Origin: Chitinophaga pinensis
GTDB taxonomy: Bacteria; Bacteroidota; Bacteroidia; Flavobacteriales_D; Crocinitomicaceae
Reading direction: 5' to 3'
Length of the DNA stretch: 27,581 bases
Assembly (NCBI GenBank): GCA_945870115.1
Contig: CAMBRH010000006.1
Span: forward strand, 1-27,581
Shown one piece after another: positions 8,141-16,041 of this stretch (the stretch's first letter is position 1; each line of letters opens with the position of its first letter). Below the pieces are notes generated by a model that saw nothing but the letters and a program-made list of their open reading frames with translations, did no database searches and had not been told where the DNA came from. The translations under genes were made by a program, and so were the position numbers.

Positions 8141-8665
8141 TTATTTTTCAAAATGAAAAGATTTTAAGTGCTCTTTTAAAATGATTTTAAACCAAAATGT
8201 ATAATTTGCTGGATTTTGTTGCATGTCATTTCTTAAATCAGATAAATAAATCCATTTGTATTCAGAAGCTTCTTCAGGATTTAGAATTGGATTTCCATCA
8301 AATTCACCTAAGTATACATAATCAAATTCGTGCTCAGTTAAATTATTTTCAAATTCAGTTTTATAAATGAATTTATAAGCAAATTTTAAGTCGCATTCAA
8401 TACCCATTTCTTCCATTAGTCTTCGTTGCACAGCCTCGTCAACAGTTTCACCTTTTTTTGGATGAGAGCAGCATGTATTTGTCCATAAATTCGCTGAATG
8501 ATATTTTGCAGAAGCTCGTTTTTGAATCAATAATTGTCCCTTTGAATTAAAAACTAATATTGAAAAAGCTCTGTGCAGCAATCCTTTTTGATGTACTTCC
8601 AATTTTGGCATAAAACCAATTTCAACATCTTTTTCATCAACTAAAATAAGCTCATCTTCCAACAT
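8141..8665 (-). CDS. idi: Isopentenyl-diphosphate delta-isomerase, type I
   Basis: Cytoplasmic Nudix-fold enzyme that interconverts isopentenyl and dimethylallyl diphosphate, supplying both C5 units for carotenoids and other isoprenoids. The 174-residue length is normal. The catalytic cysteine is probably Cys66 in TNTCCSHP, and the metal/catalytic glutamates are Glu111 and Glu113 in TEHEFDY; the Nudix-like helix (AVQRRLMEEMGI) and the WIYLSDL segment are present. Its start codon is directly next to the crtB stop (8665/8666), so crtB and idi are almost certainly co-transcribed. The position explains its role: it balances precursors for the phytoene pathway encoded just upstream. Confidence 0.97.
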   Translation of the reverse strand: MLEDELILVDEKDVEIGFMPKLEVHQKGLLHRAFSILVFNSKGQLLIQKRASAKYHSANLWTNTCCSHPKKGETVDEAVQRRLMEEMGIECDLKFAYKFIYKTEFENNLTEHEFDYVYLGEFDGNPILNPEEASEYKWIYLSDLRNDMQQNPANYTFWFKIILKEHLKSFHFEK

Positions 8666-9502
8666 TTATATCATATTTAAATTGTGACGCAGGTACGAAA
8701 ATACAAATAAAGAATATTTCTTATTGTTAGGAATACGAATTCTTTTATTTAAAATAACCTCAGAACCAGTATTCTTAATTTTCTTAAAGAGCTTAAAGTA
8801 ATAAACATAAGCCATATAGACTCCAAAACGAGCGTCTTTTGGAAGTTTTTTAATTCCTTCATATCCTGCTAAAAAATCTTTTTCAATATCCTTTTCTATT
8901 TCCTTTTTTATTCTGTCGTTAAACTCTTTCAAATTTATTCCTGGGAAATATGTTCGTCCCAATTCATGGTAATCAGCTTTTAAGTCCCGTAAAAAATTAA
9001 TTTTTTGAAAAGCAGATCCAAGTTTCATAGCAGATCCTGATAATTTTTGATACATATCTTCTTCTCCACGAACAAAAATCTTTAAGCACATCAATCCAAC
9101 AACTTCAGCAGACCCAAGAATATATTCTTTGTATTTTGAGTCATCGTAAGCTTTTTTGTCTAAATCCATTTCCATTGAATTTAAAAAAGTGTCAATTAAT
9201 TGATGGTCAATATTGAATTTTTTCACTGCCCATTGGAAAGAATTTAAAATAGGATTTAGTGAAACTCCTTTATCCAAAGCTTCGAAGGTTTGTTTCCTAA
9301 AATCTGATAAAAGCCCATCTTTATCAAAGCCATGAAATGAATCAACAATTTCGTCTGCGAAGCGCACAAAGCCATAAATTGCGTATATTGGTTTGTGCAA
9401 ATCTTTACTCAAAAAACTGATTCCCAACGAAAAAGACGTGCTGTATCTTTTGGTTGTCATCATGCTCATATCATGCGATAAAGTATCAAAAATTTCTTTC
9501 AT
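8666..9502 (-). CDS. crtB: Phytoene synthase
   Basis: Squalene/phytoene synthase family enzyme condensing two geranylgeranyl diphosphates into phytoene, the first committed carotenoid step. Both aspartate-rich Mg-diphosphate motifs are visible: residues 50-54 (DEIVD) and 173-177 (DLKAD in NFLRDLKADYHELGRTYFPG). The length of 278 residues is typical of Bacteroidota CrtB. The RYSTSFSLGISFL opening matches the family. It is ten bases downstream of crtI and abuts idi, so the three form one transcription unit. A squalene or diapophytoene synthase is the main alternative, but pairing with a CrtI-type desaturase favours phytoene. Confidence 0.95.
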   Translation of the reverse strand: MKEIFDTLSHDMSMMTTKRYSTSFSLGISFLSKDLHKPIYAIYGFVRFADEIVDSFHGFDKDGLLSDFRKQTFEALDKGVSLNPILNSFQWAVKKFNIDHQLIDTFLNSMEMDLDKKAYDDSKYKEYILGSAEVVGLMCLKIFVRGEEDMYQKLSGSAMKLGSAFQKINFLRDLKADYHELGRTYFPGINLKEFNDRIKKEIEKDIEKDFLAGYEGIKKLPKDARFGVYMAYVYYFKLFKKIKNTGSEVILNKRIRIPNNKKYSLFVFSYLRHNLNMI

Positions 9503-9511
9503 ATATGATTA

Positions 9512-11002
9512 TTAGTGTTTTTTAATGTCTTTTTCAATTTGTTTTAAAACTTCTTTTGCCACGACTTCCCCTGAAATTATTGTAGGAGGAACTCCTGGAC
9601 CTGGAACAGTTAATTGTCCTGTATAAAATACATTTTTTAACTTTTTACTCTTAAGACTTGGTTTTAAAATTGCTGTTTGCATCAAAGTATTTGCCAATCC
9701 ATAGGCATTTCCTTTATATGCATGATAATCCTTTTTAAAATCATCCATGCAATAACTTTTTTTATAAATAATTGATTCTTTGATTGAAACTCCTGTTTTT
9801 TGTTCCAATCTTTTCAATAATATTTCAAAATATTCGTTTCTTTTCTCTTCAGAATCTTGTAAATTCGGAGCAAGCGGAACAAGAAAAAATAAATTTTCCA
9901 TTCCCTCTGGAGCCACACTTGAATCAGTTTTTGATGGACAGCAAACGTAAAACAAAGGAGCTTTTGGCCACGAAGGATTTTGGTAAATTTCTACTGCGTG
10001 ATTTTCAAAAGATTCATCAAAAAATAAATTATGATGCAATAAATTCTGAATTTTTTTATTTACTCCAACATAAAAAAGCAAGGAAGAAGGTGCCATTTTT
10101 CTTTTGTCCCAATATTCTTCAGAATAATTAGATTTTTCAGGTAATAAATCTTTGTCAGTATGATGATAATCAGCGCCTGAAACAAAATAATCTGCTTCAA
10201 ATTCCCCTTCTTTTGTTTTTATTTTTGATGCACTATTTTCTTTTTCAAAAGTAAAACCTATAACTTCATTTTCAGTTTTAAATTTAACGCCATTTTCCTT
10301 CGCAATTTTTTCGAAAGCTTCAATAATTTTAAACATTCCGCCTTGTGGATACCAAGTTCCTAATTCAATATCTGCATAGTTCATTAAAGAATAAAGTGCA
10401 GGAGTATCTTTTGGCATTGCTCCTAAAAATAATATTGGAAATTCTAAAATTGATAATATCTTGGGGTTTTTGAAATATTTTCTAATATAAGTAGAGAAGG
10501 AAGAAGTTAAGTGCATTTTAAACAATCCTTTTAAAATTCGCATATCTGCAAATTCTGACCATTTCAAACTTGGTTTGTAAACCAAATCGTTTATTCCAAC
10601 ATCATATTTATATGCAGCTTCTTTTAGAAATTTCCTCAAAGATTCGCCAGCCCCTTTTTCCATCGACTCAAACCAAGCATAAAAATCTTCTAAATTGGCT
10701 GGGACATCAGAAAAAGATTCATCTTCCCAAAAAACTCTATAAGATGGATCTAGGCGAATTAGCTCATAAAAGTCTGAACTTGTATGTCCAAATTTATTAT
10801 AAAATTGCTCAAAAACACCAGGCATCCAATACCAGGAAGGCCCCATATCGAAAGTAAATCCCTCCGATTGAAATTGCCTTGCTCTTCCTCCAATTGTTTC
10901 GTTTTTTTCAAAAATAGTGACATCGTGACCAGCTTTTGCTAAAAAACTTGCGCAAGATAAACTAGCAATACCTGATCCTAAAATGTTTATTTTTTTTTTC
11001 AT
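9512..11002 (-). CDS. crtI: Phytoene desaturase, CrtI type
   Basis: FAD-dependent amine-oxidase-fold enzyme (496 residues) that desaturates phytoene, usually to lycopene. The N-terminal dinucleotide-binding motif GSGIASLSCASFLAKAG (about residues 9-25) with the acidic end of strand 2 (FEKNETIGGRA), the FTFDMGPSW segment, and the C-terminal FAD-contact motif FYTGQLTVPGPGVPPTIISG are diagnostic of CrtI. The number of desaturation steps, and so neurosporene versus lycopene versus didehydrolycopene, cannot be read from sequence. No lycopene cyclase or carotene hydroxylase follows in the window. A leader of 90 bp separates it from the sigma factor and contains a TAATTTTG promoter-like element. Confidence 0.96.
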   Translation of the reverse strand: MKKKINILGSGIASLSCASFLAKAGHDVTIFEKNETIGGRARQFQSEGFTFDMGPSWYWMPGVFEQFYNKFGHTSSDFYELIRLDPSYRVFWEDESFSDVPANLEDFYAWFESMEKGAGESLRKFLKEAAYKYDVGINDLVYKPSLKWSEFADMRILKGLFKMHLTSSFSTYIRKYFKNPKILSILEFPILFLGAMPKDTPALYSLMNYADIELGTWYPQGGMFKIIEAFEKIAKENGVKFKTENEVIGFTFEKENSASKIKTKEGEFEADYFVSGADYHHTDKDLLPEKSNYSEEYWDKRKMAPSSLLFYVGVNKKIQNLLHHNLFFDESFENHAVEIYQNPSWPKAPLFYVCCPSKTDSSVAPEGMENLFFLVPLAPNLQDSEEKRNEYFEILLKRLEQKTGVSIKESIIYKKSYCMDDFKKDYHAYKGNAYGLANTLMQTAILKPSLKSKKLKNVFYTGQLTVPGPGVPPTIISGEVVAKEVLKQIEKDIKKH

Positions 11003-11049
11003 TTATATTTTTCTTGTCCGAATTTTAATATTCGATGATTTCATTTATT

Positions 11050-11081
11050 CAAAATTAAATTTTAAAATTAAGTAAATCTAA
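11050..11081 (-). promoter_or_regulatory. Candidate promoter of crtI
   Basis: On the minus strand the -7 element TAATTTTG (11050-11057) fits the Bacteroidota TAnnTTTG consensus. Twenty bases upstream is TTAG (11078-11081), one mismatch from the -33 consensus TTTG. It lies 47 bp before the crtI start. The same -7 octamer occurs in front of the sigma gene. It may be read by the housekeeping sigma or by the neighbouring ECF factor; the sequence alone does not decide. Confidence 0.4.
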
Positions 11082-11092
11082 TTCAGATAAAT

Positions 11093-11605
11093 TTAATTTG
11101 CAAGATAATTATAATCTGGCAATAAATTCATTAATTTTTTTCTTGCAATAAAAATCCGACTTTTAACAGTCCCAATAGGAATTTTTAAATTTTCAGCAAT
11201 TTCCTGATACTTAAAACCTTCAAAATGCATCTTAAAAGGTTTTTTATAATCTTCTTCCAAAGAATTTATTGACTTATTCAAATCTTTCCCCAACATATAA
11301 TTTGTTGGATTTTCATGATTTTCAGTCGCATTGGAAAGTAAATATGAATCTTTTGAGGAATCGAAAATAGTTCCAGATTTTACTTTTCTTCGGTATTGAT
11401 TGATGAAAACATTGCGCATTATCGTAAATACCCATGCCTTGAAATTAGTTTGCGGCGTATATTGATTTCGATATTTTAATGCCTTCAACATCGTTTCTTG
11501 CGTTAAATCTTCAGCATCATCTCTATTTCGAGTATAATTGTAAGCAAAAGATTTTAAATATTGCTCCAAATTTACCAATGCATCATTGAATTCTAAAGTT
11601 GACAT
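11093..11605 (-). CDS. ECF-type RNA polymerase sigma factor
   Basis: A 170-residue group 4 (ECF) sigma factor. Region 2 (about residues 10-75) shows the core-binding and -10-melting helix DAEDLTQETMLKALK followed by FKAWVFTIMRNVFINQYRR. Region 4 (about 110-162) contains the helix-turn-helix YQEIAENLKIPIGTVKSRIFIARKKL. No anti-sigma gene lies beside it, so control may be transcriptional or through an unlinked factor. It is first in the leftward unit leading to crtI, crtB, idi, the pterin synthase and photolyase, which suggests it drives that unit. I recall sigma genes next to crtI in other Flavobacteriia. The specific signal (light or oxidative stress) is inference. Confidence 0.93.
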   Translation of the reverse strand: MSTLEFNDALVNLEQYLKSFAYNYTRNRDDAEDLTQETMLKALKYRNQYTPQTNFKAWVFTIMRNVFINQYRRKVKSGTIFDSSKDSYLLSNATENHENPTNYMLGKDLNKSINSLEEDYKKPFKMHFEGFKYQEIAENLKIPIGTVKSRIFIARKKLMNLLPDYNYLAN

Positions 11606-11653
11606 ATCGTTTTGTTTAATTAAATTAATAAAAAGCTAAACAGTTTTGTTTAA

Positions 11654-11685
11654 CAAAATTACAAAAACATTAAACAAAAAGCAAA
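11654..11685 (-). promoter_or_regulatory. Promoter of the ECF sigma gene
   Basis: A full match to the Bacteroidota primary-sigma promoter on the minus strand: TTTG at 11682-11685, a 20-nt spacer, then TAATTTTG at 11654-11661. It ends 48 bp before the ATG of the sigma gene, leaving a leader of roughly 40 nt. It is the only site found in the window with both elements perfect. Confidence 0.65.
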
Positions 11686-11761
11686 TTTTTTTCAAATATT
11701 TTTCAATTTATTTTGTAAAAATCTGTTTTTAAACTATTTAACTATTAAAAGATTTACGAAT

Positions 11762-11791
11762 AAAAAAAAGAAAAAGTTGGAAATTACCAAC
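11762..11791 (-). terminator. Intrinsic terminator, leftward
   Basis: On the minus strand GTTGG (from 11791) pairs with CCAAC (to 11776) around a six-base loop and is followed directly by a T-rich run of about 14 bases with a single C interruption (11762-11775). This is a classical intrinsic terminator for leftward transcripts. It is about 230 bp past the stop of the YdeI-like gene and about 75 bp ahead of the sigma promoter, so it insulates the carotenoid unit from the lptC-region transcripts. Confidence 0.75.
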
Positions 11792-12023
11792 TGAATTTTA
11801 AATTGGCGTATATTTAGCTTAAGCTTATTTAATAATCTTTTGAAATAAAGTATCAAATAATCAACATTTTAGAATTCTGTTGAAGATATAGTTAAAAAAA
11901 CTTATGTTTTTTTTAAAAAAAGTAAATGATTTTCTAAACAACTGTTTTTTAATTGCACGTTTAACTTAAAAGTAAAAAGTACAAAACACAAATAAGTAAG
12001 ATGAAATAAGTTTTATAACTTAA

Positions 12024-12533
12024 TTATTCTTTCCCAAGTAAAAATCTAAATTCTTCTTTACCGATAACACTTTTTTTTAAATTTGTAATCAGCATCAAAG
12101 CTCTTTCAATTTTTTTATCACTACTTTTTACTTGGTTCACGTAATAAATAATGTAGCGTTTTTTTCCTATTGGAAGTAAATCAAATCGTCGATTTCCTTC
12201 AGAATCTTGAGCTAAAACCTCAATTAATTCTTCTGAAACTTCCATTCCAAATTCACTTTCATCTTTTTCAAGATAAACGGTTACTTCATCTCCTAAAAGG
12301 AGTTGATTTTTCTTTAATATTGTTGATTTAATGCTTATGTAACCTTTGTTATTTCCTAAAGAAACAACTCCAGCTTGCCAAATTTCCGAATCGTTAATTC
12401 TAATCTTAAAACGTTGATTATAAATTGTCTTATCTGAATCAGCTTTCGTTTGAATTAAAATTTCTGCTGGAATTTCAACATATTTTAATTTCAACTTTTC
12501 GAGAAGCAATATTTCAGAAGTGAAGGAAAACAT
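12024..12533 (-). CDS. YdeI/OmpD-associated family protein with N-terminal DUF1905
   Basis: A 169-residue cytoplasmic protein. Residues 15-105 fit the DUF1905 beta-barrel domain (KYVEIPAEIL, the IKSTILKKNQLLLGDEVTVYLEKD strand pair); the last 45 residues fit the YdeI / OmpD-associated helix (RRFDLLPIGKKRYIIYYV, then a basic Ile/Leu-rich helix). YdeI-type proteins were linked to envelope stress and bacteriocin protection in enterobacteria, but the biochemical role is unknown, and I do not infer one here. It follows the small membrane protein gene after a 24-bp gap and is probably the last gene of the lptC-region transcript. The ATG at 12533 gives a full-length DUF1905 domain. Confidence 0.7.
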   Translation of the reverse strand: MFSFTSEILLLEKLKLKYVEIPAEILIQTKADSDKTIYNQRFKIRINDSEIWQAGVVSLGNNKGYISIKSTILKKNQLLLGDEVTVYLEKDESEFGMEVSEELIEVLAQDSEGNRRFDLLPIGKKRYIIYYVNQVKSSDKKIERALMLITNLKKSVIGKEEFRFLLGKE

Positions 12534-12557
12534 TATTCCAAAAATTAAAATAAATTT

Positions 12558-12785
12558 TTATTTCTGATTTTTTCTTTTTTGTTCTTCCAAATATTCAAAA
12601 TGTTTTTCCATTCTTCGAACCATGTATCTTTTGAAAAAAAACATTAAAAGTGCAATTACAGGAACTACATAATAATAAATCCAGCGGTCAAAACCTTCCG
12701 TGAAGCCAAAATAAGTTATGCTTATCGCTGAAACGATTGATAATCCTAACCAAAAATACAGCATTACCTTGTTATAAAAATTCAT
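12558..12785 (-). CDS. Small membrane protein with two transmembrane helices
   Basis: A 75-residue protein with two hydrophobic helices (about residues 7-27 and 35-52) and a strongly charged cytoplasmic tail (KRYMVRRMEKHFEYLEEQKR). By the positive-inside rule the tail is in the cytoplasm and both termini are probably inside. No enzymatic motif is visible. It lies 82 bp downstream of lptC; I recall small proteins of this kind next to lptC in other Flavobacteriia, but no function is known to me. The highly charged tail could form a short coiled coil with a partner. Confidence 0.75.
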   Translation of the reverse strand: MNFYNKVMLYFWLGLSIVSAISITYFGFTEGFDRWIYYYVVPVIALLMFFFKRYMVRRMEKHFEYLEEQKRKNQK

Positions 12786-12867
12786 AAATTTTATTTTATT
12801 AAGACTTCTATAAAATTATTAACTCTTCCTTATTTTAAATATTTTATATTAGTCAATTAGTTACTTT

Positions 12868-13434
12868 TTATTTAACTTTATTTTTTAAATCAATTTTTCC
12901 TTCTGGTTTGATAAATTCGTAGGAAGAAAAATCTTGCTTTGTTCTCACTCCTTTTCCAAAAAATAATGCATCTGGAGTTCTAATAATAACTGATTTATTA
13001 GTAAAAATTGAGCTATCTTTTTGATTCCAAAAAAGTTCTTCTGTTTCTAAGCGTTGTTGCTTTTTCTCATTAAACAATTGAACAGAATCACGAACAAAGA
13101 TGGATCCCTTTTTTTGATGAATTTCTCCATAAAGCGCTGTTAAAACTGAAACGACCTCCCCTCTATTATCAAAAAACTTCACTTTTACGCCATCTTTAAA
13201 TTTAACTACAGGTTCCGGTTTTGAAAATGTTTCGGCTAATTTAGCATAAACTTCAATTTTCGCATAACCACTATCTGTATAAAAAACGTTTAAATCCGTT
13301 GTTCTTTCATCTGGGTCAGTAGATTTATAACTAATTTTTTTGATTGTATCTAAATCATTTACACAAGAATAGAACGTTCCAAGAAGGAAAATATACGTAA
13401 AAATCGTTTTGTTTTTCTTGATGAAAAGAAACAT
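12868..13434 (-). CDS. lptC: LPS export periplasmic lipoprotein LptC
   Basis: A 188-residue lipoprotein: an N-terminal hydrophobic helix (about residues 10-22) ends in a lipobox-like FYSC with Cys24 as the probable lipidated residue. The mature part is a beta-jellyroll of the LptC/OstA kind (repeated strands such as VYAKLAETF, KVKFFDNRGEVVSVLTALYGEI, IFVRDSVQLFN, TEELFWNQKDSSIFTNKSVIIRTPD, FGKGVRT). LptC links the inner-membrane LptBFG complex to LptA in lipopolysaccharide transport. Bacteroidota versions are lipoproteins of this size. It lies 29 bp downstream of an outer-membrane protein gene, consistent with an envelope operon. Confidence 0.85.
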   Translation of the reverse strand: MFLFIKKNKTIFTYIFLLGTFYSCVNDLDTIKKISYKSTDPDERTTDLNVFYTDSGYAKIEVYAKLAETFSKPEPVVKFKDGVKVKFFDNRGEVVSVLTALYGEIHQKKGSIFVRDSVQLFNEKKQQRLETEELFWNQKDSSIFTNKSVIIRTPDALFFGKGVRTKQDFSSYEFIKPEGKIDLKNKVK

Positions 13435-13463
13435 TTTTTTAAAAAAGTTTATCTTAGATAATT

Positions 13464-14822
13464 TTAATCAATTTTATATTTTCTAAACCAACGATCATTT
13501 AATCCTGGAGCTATTGAAATCCCAAAATTAATTCCGTAATATTTTTCGTTTAAAGAATTAGCTTCTCCGTTTCCTCTATTCCCAGCTGAAAAACTCAAAT
13601 TCAAAGAAGAAACAGATCTTTGACTAACGATTGGAAAACTAAATCCTAAATTAACTGATTTATCAACTAATTGTTTACCCAGTCTTTCAATCGGTAAAGT
13701 TGAATATTGTCCACCAACTTTGTATCTAATTCTACTAAAATATCCAATATTTTTAGATCTATCAAAATAATTATAATGAGGAATAAATTCAATTCCAGCA
13801 GCGTATTTAGTTGAATTTAAAAGTGTTAATTGAACGTCACTAACGAAATTTGTTTTGTATTCACTCCAATTTGTTTCAGTATAAGAAGCAAAAATTGACA
13901 TTTGAAAAATCTTAACTTTGTTGTAAGTTGAATCTACATTTGGTCTAAAAGAATATGACAAGCCTAAACTTGTAATCGAAGGCATTGAAATTAATCCTTT
14001 CTCAGAATTACTAAAAACAGTATCTATAACTGAACGTGAATCAGTTACATCCAAAGCGTAAAACAATCCAAAATCTTTTGTAGTTGCTAAATTTTGAGTT
14101 GGAGTGTAAGTCGCTCCTAATATAAATCGAGAAGTTTTATTAAAAGTTAGCTGATAATTTAATCCAAGATCATAATAAAAAGATTTCATTTGCAATTTCG
14201 TTTCCTCTATTCCTCCTGAACTTAAAGTACTTAAATTTGAGATTCTCTCATTTGAATTACTTCCAAAAACATAGCCTAAATTTGTTCCAAGAGCTAATTT
14301 ATGAGTCGTTTTGCTATTACTAAAATTCAATACTTTTACAGAAAACCCTGTAAATGCTTGGTTAATACTACCAGTTCCATTATAAGAGTAATTTATTGTA
14401 TCAGAATTTCCAAGTGCAGATTTATCCGAAATTGAATAACCATTTCTTGCAAAGGGATTAATTCCGAAAGCTATACCGAAAATTTTAGCAAATGGAATTC
14501 CAAAAACAAAATGGTTGACTCCAGATAGACTTGTTTTATATGAGCTTTCATTTTCAGTATAAGTTGACAATCTCGTAGAAACTCCAGTTGAAAACAGAGG
14601 TTGTCCTTGTGCTAAAAAAGAGTAGGATGATGGATTATAAAAATTAACATTGAATGAGTCTATTACTGCAGTGTGTGCACTGCCAATTCCGCCAAAAGAT
14701 GGATGTTCCATCGTTCCAAATTCTCCAATTCCAATTGAACTAAAGGGTGAAGTAGTAAATTTTTGTCCAAAGATTCCAAAGGATAAGAAAACACTAAAAA
14801 TGATCAAAAAAATACTATTCAT
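13464..14822 (-). CDS. Outer membrane beta-barrel protein
   Basis: A 452-residue protein with a signal peptide (about residues 1-19, cleavage near FGQK). The mature part has many alternating hydrophobic/polar strands and ends in an aromatic-rich segment. The NFYNPSSYSFL motif near residue 60 and GIGEFG near residue 30 recall FadL-like Bacteroidota porins. A hydrophobic-compound transporter is possible but unproven. Its start overlaps the coaX stop by 8 nt, so translation may be coupled. It lies just upstream of lptC. No T9SS sorting domain is visible. Confidence 0.8.
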   Translation of the reverse strand: MNSIFLIIFSVFLSFGIFGQKFTTSPFSSIGIGEFGTMEHPSFGGIGSAHTAVIDSFNVNFYNPSSYSFLAQGQPLFSTGVSTRLSTYTENESSYKTSLSGVNHFVFGIPFAKIFGIAFGINPFARNGYSISDKSALGNSDTINYSYNGTGSINQAFTGFSVKVLNFSNSKTTHKLALGTNLGYVFGSNSNERISNLSTLSSGGIEETKLQMKSFYYDLGLNYQLTFNKTSRFILGATYTPTQNLATTKDFGLFYALDVTDSRSVIDTVFSNSEKGLISMPSITSLGLSYSFRPNVDSTYNKVKIFQMSIFASYTETNWSEYKTNFVSDVQLTLLNSTKYAAGIEFIPHYNYFDRSKNIGYFSRIRYKVGGQYSTLPIERLGKQLVDKSVNLGFSFPIVSQRSVSSLNLSFSAGNRGNGEANSLNEKYYGINFGISIAPGLNDRWFRKYKID

Positions 14823-15522
14823 TTGCTTTTAAAATATATGATAAACCTAATAAGGTTAAATTTTCGACTACAAAGATGTTCTTTTTTGGAGAATAATCAA
14901 AACATAAAGCATCTCCACCCGTCACAAAAATTGTTAAGTCCTTGTTATTCTGTGTGTAACAGTCAATTAAATAATTTAATTCTCCTTGAATACCATTTAA
15001 AACTCCAGATTGTATGCATTCATGTGTTGATTTACCTAAAAATTTAATCTTTGACGTTTCCTTTAAAAGAGGCAATGCACCCGTGTAATCATTCAAAGAC
15101 TTGTACCTTAATTGGATTCCTGGTGAAATTGAACCTCCCTCATAAACTCCCTTTGTATTTACAAAATCAAATTTAATGCAGGTTCCAATATCAATTACCA
15201 AAGCTCCTTTTTGTGCTTTAAATTTGGCTGCTACAGCGTTGGCGATTCTGTCAGACCCCAAAGTGTTTTTAGTTTTGTAATCAATTTCTAAAGGAATAAA
15301 CGCATTTTTTAAATCCAAACAATTTTTCAACTTTGATTTCAATAATTGTGTCTCTGAATCAGATTTAACAGAAGAAATCAAAGATTTTGAATAATTAAAT
15401 TGATTTAAAAAAAATTCAAAATTTACTAGATTAGCTTCAGAAAATACCTCAAATTGACTTATTTTTTCATCATTGACTATTGCGACTTTTATTCTGGAAT
15501 TTCCAGCATCAACAATTAACAT
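14815..15522 (-). CDS. coaX: Type III pantothenate kinase
   Basis: Cytoplasmic kinase catalysing the first step of coenzyme A synthesis. The ASKHA-fold motifs are clear: phosphate-1 loop MLIVDAGNSRIKVA at the N-terminus, NTLGSDRIANAVAA, phosphate-2 VIDIGTCIKFDF, GGSISPGIQLRYKSL, and the adenosine motif TGGDA. I start at the ATG at 15522, immediately before LIVDAGNS as in other CoaX proteins, giving 235 residues. The in-frame ATG at 15549 would add nine residues with no counterpart and overlap the DUF1569 gene's end. The 3' end overlaps the outer-membrane protein gene by 8 nt. Confidence 0.94.
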   Translation of the reverse strand: MLIVDAGNSRIKVAIVNDEKISQFEVFSEANLVNFEFFLNQFNYSKSLISSVKSDSETQLLKSKLKNCLDLKNAFIPLEIDYKTKNTLGSDRIANAVAAKFKAQKGALVIDIGTCIKFDFVNTKGVYEGGSISPGIQLRYKSLNDYTGALPLLKETSKIKFLGKSTHECIQSGVLNGIQGELNYLIDCYTQNNKDLTIFVTGGDALCFDYSPKKNIFVVENLTLLGLSYILKANE

Positions 15523-15538
15523 TAATAAATTTGAAAAA

Positions 15539-15997
15539 TTAAATTCCAAATTGTTTGAAGTGGTGATCCATGTGTTTGTAAAACATGATATCCCATTCGT
15601 TTGACGTTAAAGCACCCATTGAAGAACTCACTTTTCCTTCAAAATAGGCTTTACCATGTTTTTCTGTTTCAGTAATATTCGCAATTAAAAGTGCTTTTTC
15701 TTTTTCAAAATCACGTACATCTGAAATAATAAATTCTTTTGCAGTTGGAGAATTTGATTTGTAAGGTTTTTCACCTACTATGACTTTTTTGATAAATAAT
15801 TTCATCATTAATTTCATCATAAAGCTTGGTCTCAAATCAATTTTACCATAAGCTGCATCGTAAGAAACATTTAAATGAGCCAAAACTTGAGCTGCATTCA
15901 TTTTACCCCAAAGAGGCTTAGTTTCATTTGTTAGATTCGCTAAACGATTTAAACTCACTTCTGTTGTTGAAGCTTCAAAAATACTTGGAAATGCCAT
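15539..15997 (-). CDS. DUF1569 (DinB-like) protein
   Basis: A 152-residue small helical protein matching DUF1569, a member of the DinB/YfiT metal-binding four-helix superfamily. Seen: the helix with MNAAQVLAHLNVSYDAAYG, whose histidine is a probable metal ligand, and the C-terminal HMDHHFKQFGI with further histidines; this tail is highly characteristic of the family. Enzymatic role is unknown; relatives include thiol-dependent S-transferases. It is 16 bp ahead of coaX and appears to be the first gene of the leftward transcript. A TATTTTTG -7-like element (16015-16022) precedes it without a matching -33. Confidence 0.85.
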   Translation of the reverse strand: MAFPSIFEASTTEVSLNRLANLTNETKPLWGKMNAAQVLAHLNVSYDAAYGKIDLRPSFMMKLMMKLFIKKVIVGEKPYKSNSPTAKEFIISDVRDFEKEKALLIANITETEKHGKAYFEGKVSSSMGALTSNEWDIMFYKHMDHHFKQFGI

Positions 15998-16041
15998 AAT
16001 TTATAATTTTTAAGCAAAAATAATGATTTTTTTGTAATTTC

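Larger units (their letters stand above)
11606..12023. other. Gene-poor 418-bp intergenic region
   Basis: Besides the sigma promoter and the terminator, about 230 bp (11792-12023) remain without a convincing open reading frame. This stretch is very AT-rich. It contains a perfect 10-bp palindrome, AGCTTAAGCT (11816-11825), and an A/T hairpin (A7C at 11894-11901 pairing with GT7 at 11906-11913). No full promoter was found in it, and nothing resembling a tRNA or known riboswitch. It could be the long 3' end of the lptC-region transcript or hold a small RNA ending at the terminator. Confidence 0.5.

Noticed and set aside
11894..11913. A7C/GT7 hairpin in the intergenic gap as a regulatory RNA
   Set aside because: It is almost pure A/T with a single G-C pair, as expected by chance in this composition.
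15523..15549. Extended coaX start at 15549
   Set aside because: The extra nine residues have no counterpart in the family, which begins directly at the phosphate-1 loop, and they would overlap the preceding gene.
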